Of a DNA stretch of 49,221 nucleotides, positions 44,608-49,221 are shown piece after piece. Position 1 is the stretch's first letter, and each line of letters opens with the position of its first letter. Origin of the DNA: an uncultured Alphaproteobacteria bacterium (GTDB taxonomy: Bacteria > Pseudomonadota > Alphaproteobacteria > UBA7985 > CAJQQZ01); contig CAJQQZ010000099.1 of assembly GCA_905480575.1 (NCBI GenBank), forward strand, positions 1 to 49,221, read 5' to 3'. The position numbers and the translations under genes were made by a program. The notes under the pieces were generated by a model. It had not been told where the DNA came from and searched no databases. It was given only the letters and a program-made list of their open reading frames with translations.

Positions 44608-46647
44608 ATGAGCCAATACCAATCGCTTTTTTCGCCGCTGAAAATCAGGCAGCTAACCTTGAAGAACCGCGTGTTCTCGAGTGGCCACGCACCTGGGTAT
44701 TCGGATCAGGGTATGCCCGCTGAGCGCTATCAAGCCTACCACGAAGAAAAGGCAAAGGGCGGTATTGGGCTAACAATCTTTGGTGGATCGTCCAATGTCA
44801 GTCGTGACAGTGGCTCTATGTACGGACAGATATACGTCGGTGATGATCGGGTAATCCCTTACTTCAAGGAATTCTCCGAGAAATTGCATGGCTATGACAC
44901 AGCGCTCATGTGCCAATTGACCCATATGGGCAAACGCATGTCATGGGATTCAGGAGATTGGATGCCGACTATGGGACCATCCGTCATTCGTGATCCAGCC
45001 CATCATTCAGTGCCTTTTGAGATGTCGTCGAGCGACATTAAGCGGATTGTTAATGCATTCGCTGCGGCGGCGCTGCGCTGTAAAGAGGGCGGTCTTGATG
45101 GTTGTGAACTCTTGGCGACAACCCATCTGCTTGGGCAATTCTTGACACCGCTTTCGAACCAAAGAAATGACAACTACGGCGGTAACCTAGAGAACCGTGC
45201 ACGGTTCTTGATGGAAACCCTGGAGGCCTGCCGTGAGAAGGTTGGCAATGACTTTATCATTGGTGTTCGCTATGCCGCTGACGAAAGCAATGAGCAAGGA
45301 ATGCCCTCGGAAGAGGGCGTTGAGCTAGCGCAAATACTTGGCAGCCATGGCGCAACGGACTTCCTGAACGTCAATGGCGTTTACGGTGGATCTGATCATG
45401 GCTTGGCAGAAAACTATCCCGGGATGGCGTTCAAGGTTGCGCCCTATATCGAGCTGGCAAAGCGTGTAAGGGAGGCATCAGGGCTGCCAACATTACAGGC
45501 ATCGCGTTTGTCTGACCCAGCGACGGCCAACTGGGCGATCGAGCAGGGTTGCGTGGACTTGGCAGGCCTGACCCGCGCTCATATGGCTGACCCGCATTTG
45601 GTCCGAAAAATCGAAGAGGGCCGCGAAGACACTATCCGCCCCTGTGTTGGGGCGGGCTATTGCATTGATCGCATCTATTGGGGCCGTGATGCCTTTTGTG
45701 CGCACAACGTATCGACGGGGCGGGAGACCAAACTGCCCCACGACATAGCCAAAGCTGACAGGGCAAAGAAAGCTGTTGTTATCGGCGGTGGGCCAGCGGG
45801 AATGGAGGCAGCAAGGGTGCTAGCCTCACGAGGACACAAAGTTGAGCTTTATGAAGCTGGAACGCGGTTAGGGGGTCAGCTGGTCCTGGCAGCCAAGGGT
45901 GGTTGGCGAAAAGATATTATTGGTATTGCCGATTGGTTGGCTGAAGAAATTGAGCGCCTTGACGTGTCTGTTCATCTCAATTCCTGGGTACAAGGAAACG
46001 AAACATTTCTTACAAAAGCTGATATCGTCATCGTCGCCACTGGCGGTGTCCCCGATACTTCCCTGCCTGACGATGAGGCGCCACCAGTCGTATCGACCTG
46101 GGATATCTTATCAGGGGATGTGCAACCAACAGATCAAGTCATGGTCTATGATGAAAGCGGCAGTCATGGCGCTTTGTCGGTTGCTGACCATCTTTCATCC
46201 CGGGGCATTCAGGTCGAATTCGTGACACCGGATTACCGGGCGGGCCAGGCTTTAGGCTCGATCAATCTGCCGATCTATTTGCGCAACCTTTATAGACAAG
46301 GTGTGACGATCACGCCGAACAATCGGTTGATTGCGGCCAAGAGAGATGGGAACGAGGTTGTTGCAACGCTTTGGAACGACTTCTCCCGTGCGGAAGAGAA
46401 GCGAAGAGTGCCACAAGTCATTGTTGACCGTTGCACGCTGCCAGCAGATGGTCCCTTTGAGCAGCTTAAAAAGAACGCAACCAACTTAGGCGAAATTGAC
46501 ATAGAGGCTTTGCTAGAAGTCCTGCCTCAGCCAGCAGGAACAAATCCCGATGGCGCTTACCAACTCTTCCGAGTTGGTGACGCTCTCGCAGCCCGTGATC
46601 TGCATGCAGCAATGTTGGATGCCAGCCGACTTTGCCGTGCCTTATGA
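44608..46647 (+). CDS. NADH:flavin oxidoreductase/FeS demethylase-like (DgcA/TMADH family)
   Basis: A ~679-residue protein from the ATG at 44608 (GAGAGG seven bases upstream). Residues ~1-330 are an old-yellow-enzyme TIM barrel for FMN. A cysteine region CVGAGYC...FCAHN follows. The C-terminal half is an FAD/NAD(P)-type domain (VIGGGPAGMEAARVLASRGHKV). This is the layout of trimethylamine dehydrogenase, 2,4-dienoyl-CoA reductase and the demethylases DgcA and StcD. The second of the four cluster cysteines of TMADH is Ala here (C-x2-A-x2-C), which I believe recurs in the DgcA branch. Demethylation of an N-methyl amino acid is likely. The flavin-reductase fusion gene follows on the same strand. 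Confidence 0.9.
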   Translation: MSQYQSLFSPLKIRQLTLKNRVFSSGHAPGYSDQGMPAERYQAYHEEKAKGGIGLTIFGGSSNVSRDSGSMYGQIYVGDDRVIPYFKEFSEKLHGYDTALMCQLTHMGKRMSWDSGDWMPTMGPSVIRDPAHHSVPFEMSSSDIKRIVNAFAAAALRCKEGGLDGCELLATTHLLGQFLTPLSNQRNDNYGGNLENRARFLMETLEACREKVGNDFIIGVRYAADESNEQGMPSEEGVELAQILGSHGATDFLNVNGVYGGSDHGLAENYPGMAFKVAPYIELAKRVREASGLPTLQASRLSDPATANWAIEQGCVDLAGLTRAHMADPHLVRKIEEGREDTIRPCVGAGYCIDRIYWGRDAFCAHNVSTGRETKLPHDIAKADRAKKAVVIGGGPAGMEAARVLASRGHKVELYEAGTRLGGQLVLAAKGGWRKDIIGIADWLAEEIERLDVSVHLNSWVQGNETFLTKADIVIVATGGVPDTSLPDDEAPPVVSTWDILSGDVQPTDQVMVYDESGSHGALSVADHLSSRGIQVEFVTPDYRAGQALGSINLPIYLRNLYRQGVTITPNNRLIAAKRDGNEVVATLWNDFSRAEEKRRVPQVIVDRCTLPADGPFEQLKKNATNLGEIDIEALLEVLPQPAGTNPDGAYQLFRVGDALAARDLHAAMLDASRLCRAL

Positions 46648-46709
46648 AACAAAGCTACGATTGGCTCTGATTTTCAAAATCGACTCTGCTTCTATTTCTT
46701 CTTTGCAGC

Positions 46710-46725
46710 GCCGCCAAAAGGCGGC
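46710..46725. repeat. Short GC-rich hairpin before the flavin-reductase gene
   Basis: GCCGCC-AAAA-GGCGGC forms an exact 6-bp stem with a tetraloop. No T-run follows. It would bury an ATG at 46729, which supports the downstream GTG at 46762 as the real start. Confidence 0.5.
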
Positions 46726-46761
46726 ATCATGGCCCCAAAAGCATATTGGGGGACCAGAAAA

Positions 46762-47928
46762 GTGAATGAAATAACAGATCCGGCTCTAAGGCAGAGTTTC
46801 CTAGAAGGTATGAGTCATGTAGCGGCAACGGTTAACATTATCACGACAGATGGGACCGAAGGGCGTGCAGGAGTGACTGTGTCTGCTATGTCATCTGTTT
46901 CTGCCGATACCCCCAAACCCTCCCTACTAGTCTGTGTCCACCATCTTAGCCCGGCCGCTGAGAAGATTGTCAAAAACGGTGTTTTTTGCGTTAATGTTTT
47001 GAGCGACAGCCAGTCCCATATCTCAGACTCCTTTGCAGGCCGCCGACCGACAGTTGATGGCGACAAGTTCTCCTGTGCAAATTGGCAAGCCATGTCGACC
47101 GGCGCGCCTAGGATCATTGACCCGCTCGTGGCTTTTGACTGTAAAGTCACTTCATCAGACCGCCTGGGAACGCATCATATATTTATTGGTGAAGTCGAAG
47201 AAATTTTCAAAGCGGAACAAGGGTCTCCACTGATATTTGCCAATCGCGCTTACGGGGCGGCGAGCCGGATAGACGCGATCGCGCCTTCTGAAGCTGTCGA
47301 GGCGCAATCTGGTTCCGTCACTGTTGGTTGTTTTCATACATTTGGTCCTTTCTTGGTGCCAAAACTGTTGGCAGAAATGAACAGCGACAGTGGCGCGCCT
47401 AAAGTTAAACTGATGGAAGGCGATCAGCGCACCATTGTTGCCGGCCTCTTATCGGGGGATGCCGAAGTTGGTCTGCTCTATGACATGAACCTGGGTGATC
47501 AGCTGGAGAGTGAAGTTCTAGCCTCTGTTGAACCCTACGTCTTGCTGGCAGACGGGCACCCTCTTGCGGAGCAGTCTGAAATCTCGCTCGACGACCTCAA
47601 GGAAGAGCCATTAGTTTTGCTGGATAGTCCGCCTAGCCGTGATTACTTTCTTTCACTTTTTGATGGTGTTGAGTGGGATCCTCGAGTGGCTCACACCTCG
47701 TCGTCATTTGAAATGGTGAGGGGCATGGTCGGTCATGGATTGGGCTATTCTTTGCTGGCCACCAAACCTGCTTCAGCGATGACCTATGATGGCAAGGCCT
47801 TGATTACGCGTCCATTAGCCAGCAAGTTGAAGCCCAGTGATGTTGTCCTGGCCAAGAAGACTGGCGTAACCTTGTCACCTGAGGCCCAGGCTTTTACCGC
47901 TTTCTGTCGACAAACGTTTGCCGGATGA
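46762..47928 (+). CDS. Flavin reductase-LysR substrate-binding domain fusion
   Basis: About 388 residues. The first ~165 are a flavin reductase-like split-barrel domain (SFLEGMSHVAATVNIITTDG, VSAMSSVSADTPKPSLLVCV). The rest (~180-385) resembles the ligand-binding domain of LysR-type regulators (VTVGCFHTFGPFLVPKLLAEM, GDAEVGLLYDM, VLLADGHPLAEQSEISL). There is no HTH, so it does not look like a transcription factor. A reductase with its own effector domain is the natural reading. The GTG at 46762 has GGGGA nine bases upstream; an ATG at 46729 is the alternative. It lies downstream of the DgcA-like gene and may supply or regulate reduced flavin for it. Confidence 0.82.
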   Translation: MNEITDPALRQSFLEGMSHVAATVNIITTDGTEGRAGVTVSAMSSVSADTPKPSLLVCVHHLSPAAEKIVKNGVFCVNVLSDSQSHISDSFAGRRPTVDGDKFSCANWQAMSTGAPRIIDPLVAFDCKVTSSDRLGTHHIFIGEVEEIFKAEQGSPLIFANRAYGAASRIDAIAPSEAVEAQSGSVTVGCFHTFGPFLVPKLLAEMNSDSGAPKVKLMEGDQRTIVAGLLSGDAEVGLLYDMNLGDQLESEVLASVEPYVLLADGHPLAEQSEISLDDLKEEPLVLLDSPPSRDYFLSLFDGVEWDPRVAHTSSSFEMVRGMVGHGLGYSLLATKPASAMTYDGKALITRPLASKLKPSDVVLAKKTGVTLSPEAQAFTAFCRQTFAG

Positions 47929-47937
47929 AGGGAAACG

Positions 47938-49074
47938 TCAACGAATGAAGGCTGCTCCGATCTCAGTGTAGTCGAAGCCACCATCACGACCGCCGATGTT
48001 TCTGACTAGGTATTTTTCGATTTTTCGCCACATCTTGATTCGAGATTGCCATTTGGCAGCGCCATGCTCCTCACCCTTTAAGTATAGAGATGTTACTTTC
48101 TTGCCATGACGTCGGAGGGCTTTTTCCATTCGGTAGGAATCTCCAGGCACGACAATGCGGTCTTTGGTTCCATGGATAAGCAACACGGGAACGCTAAATT
48201 TTTCGACGTGATTGATTGGGGAAATAGCTTTCAGATTTTGGCGAACTTTGGGATCTCTTGGATCTCCTGAGTAACGATACCAAGAATGAGAAGCTAACTC
48301 CCAAAATTTGGGAACCTCCAGGGTCTGTCTTTCCATGTCTGATACACCTGCAATGCTAATGGCTGCTTTGTAACGTCTTCCGCTTTGCCAAGCTCCCATT
48401 AAACTCGCGTACCCGCCATGACTGCCTCCCATTATGACCATTCTGTTTGGATCGGCTATCCCCTGACGCACGGCCCAATCTGTGGCGTCATAGATGTCTT
48501 GCTGAATTTTCTGCCCCATCTGACCAAAGCCAGCATGCTGAAACGCGCGCCCGTAACCAGTAGATCCGCGGAAGTTTACTCTAAGAACAGCATACCCGCG
48601 ATTAGCCAAAAAGAGAGTGTCCGCTCCCACGTTCCAAGTATCCCGCGAGGCTGGCCCACCGTGGACGTAAACAACCAAAGGCAACGGCCGATTGGAAGAG
48701 TTGTGCGGCAGAGTGATAAAGGCAGGGATTTCCAGTCCATCACGGGCTGTGACCGTGATAGGCCAAGTCTGAGCTAGTATAGCATCGTGCTTACCAAAAT
48801 AGGGCGTGTTTAAGTGAGAGACTTGATTGGTTGCTAGATCGACAGCGTAAGATTTTGCAACAAGGCCCGTTTGAGTAAAGGATACGATGAAACGCGACAA
48901 GTCTTTGGTTGCAGACTCAATCGAAAAGACACTTCGTTGATTCGGTTGGAAGATTGAAAGCAGCTTTTTGATTCTGGGGTCGAAAGCGATGATCTTTGGG
49001 TAAGGGTTGTTTACGACGGCAAACATTGGTGTTTGTGTATCATCGTGAATTGAAATCCCGTCGACATCCACCAT
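47938..49074 (-). pseudogene. S9 family peptidase (prolyl oligopeptidase-like), 5'-truncated by an IS
   Basis: The surviving 378 residues contain the whole α/β-hydrolase catalytic domain: S218 in GGSHGGY, D305 in GTKDRIV and H337 in EEHGAA. Only ~100 residues of the β-propeller remain, while complete members have 600 or more residues. Upstream of the apparent ATG at 49074 the frame continues for three codons to the edge of an IS481-like element at 49084 and then meets a stop inside it. The gene is thus interrupted at its 5' side, and expression, if any, must come from the IS. The missing part should lie beyond the right edge of the IS, if it still exists. Confidence 0.8.
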
Positions 49075-49083
49075 TGAATTAGC

Positions 49084-49221
49084 TGTAGAAGTTCAGACCT
49101 GATCTGACAGTTTCCGGATTTTGATGCGGTGTCTGTCGGATCAAATTCAGTTTATGAACTTGGCCTTCCAGATTTCTTTGCCCTCTATCATTGTCTCAAA
49201 TGGCGTTCTTCCGCAACACCT
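49084..49221 (-). mobile_element. Right end of an IS481-like insertion sequence (runs off the window)
   Basis: A TGT...-type end begins at 49084 (TGTAGAAGTTCAGACC on the plus strand). About 60 bases further right lies the C-terminus of a transposase on the minus strand. The element continues past the window. It sits inside the S9 peptidase reading frame. The exact boundary is inferred from the end of peptidase-like sequence and the TGT terminus. Confidence 0.6.
49147..49221 (-). CDS. Transposase, C-terminal fragment (IS481/IS3-type)
   Basis: Reading leftward from the window edge gives 24 residues ending at TGA: CCGRTPFETMIEGKEIWKAK near the end. The pattern GRTPxET...K-W-K closely resembles the last residues of IS481/IS3-type DDE transposases. 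The rest of the gene is outside the window, so family is tentative. Confidence 0.6.
   Translation of the reverse strand, partial: RCCGRTPFETMIEGKEIWKAKFIN

Overview
The window looks like a chromosomal segment of a heterotrophic, probably marine alphaproteobacterium of mid GC content. The basis is gene content: TRAP transporters, sarcosine/dimethylglycine-dehydrogenase-like and MttB-like proteins, a GlxA-type AraC regulator, a znuCB-zur operon opposite znuA, and an homogentisate pathway. No rRNA, tRNA or marker gene is present, so the lineage is inferred and no genus can be named.

Region by region. 1-1000: an unrecognised gene whose 3' part runs into what looks like the end of an IS21-type element. 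1100-3600: two divergent MFS exporters. 3600-4300: an Lrp/AsnC regulator and the stub of a haloacid dehalogenase gene. 4340-7120: two convergent class III nucleotidyl cyclases, one with an N-terminal DUF427 domain. 7295-9500: a D-2-hydroxyacid dehydrogenase and a divergent luciferase-like oxidoreductase. 9500-15910: one leftward run holding a methyltransferase/QueC-like fusion, an AraC regulator, hmgA, fahA and a TPR protein. 15990-19924: a divergon with an FAD amine oxidase and a cupin on one side and a TetR regulator and an MttB-family methyltransferase on the other. 19948-25395: a leftward run of a periplasmic c-type cytochrome-like gene (frameshifted), a 1012-residue cyclase/AAA/TPR protein and a putative metalloprotease. 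25884-27664: an rtcB-prfH RNA repair pair. 27945-35431: a Rieske oxygenase, a sulfotransferase and a 2OG-Fe(II)-type oxygenase, followed by a dctPQM TRAP transporter and an M24 enzyme. 35532-39700: a divergent run with a DMGDH/GcvT-type dehydrogenase, a SAM methyltransferase and an MDR oxidoreductase. 39697-42722: zinc uptake. 42857-44479: a decayed TAXI-TRAP permease. 44608-47928: an old-yellow-enzyme/FeS demethylase-like protein and a flavin reductase fused to a LysR-type ligand domain. 47938-49221: an S9 peptidase cut at its 5' end by an IS481-like element that runs off the window.

How it fits together. The dominant theme is uptake and oxidative demethylation of methylated or quaternary amines: Rieske monooxygenase, DMGDH-like, DgcA-like, PuuB-like and MttB-like proteins with a TRAP importer. 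The exact substrates cannot be read from sequence. A second theme is cyclic-nucleotide-type signalling, with three class III cyclase-domain proteins within 20 kb. The least explained gene is the methyltransferase/QueC-like fusion at 14542-15909. Several genes are broken: two carry one-base lesions in homopolymers (a third is possible in the dehalogenase stub), one carries a nonsense codon, one is only a stub and one is cut by an IS. The neighbourhood is therefore either decaying or the assembly has homopolymer errors.
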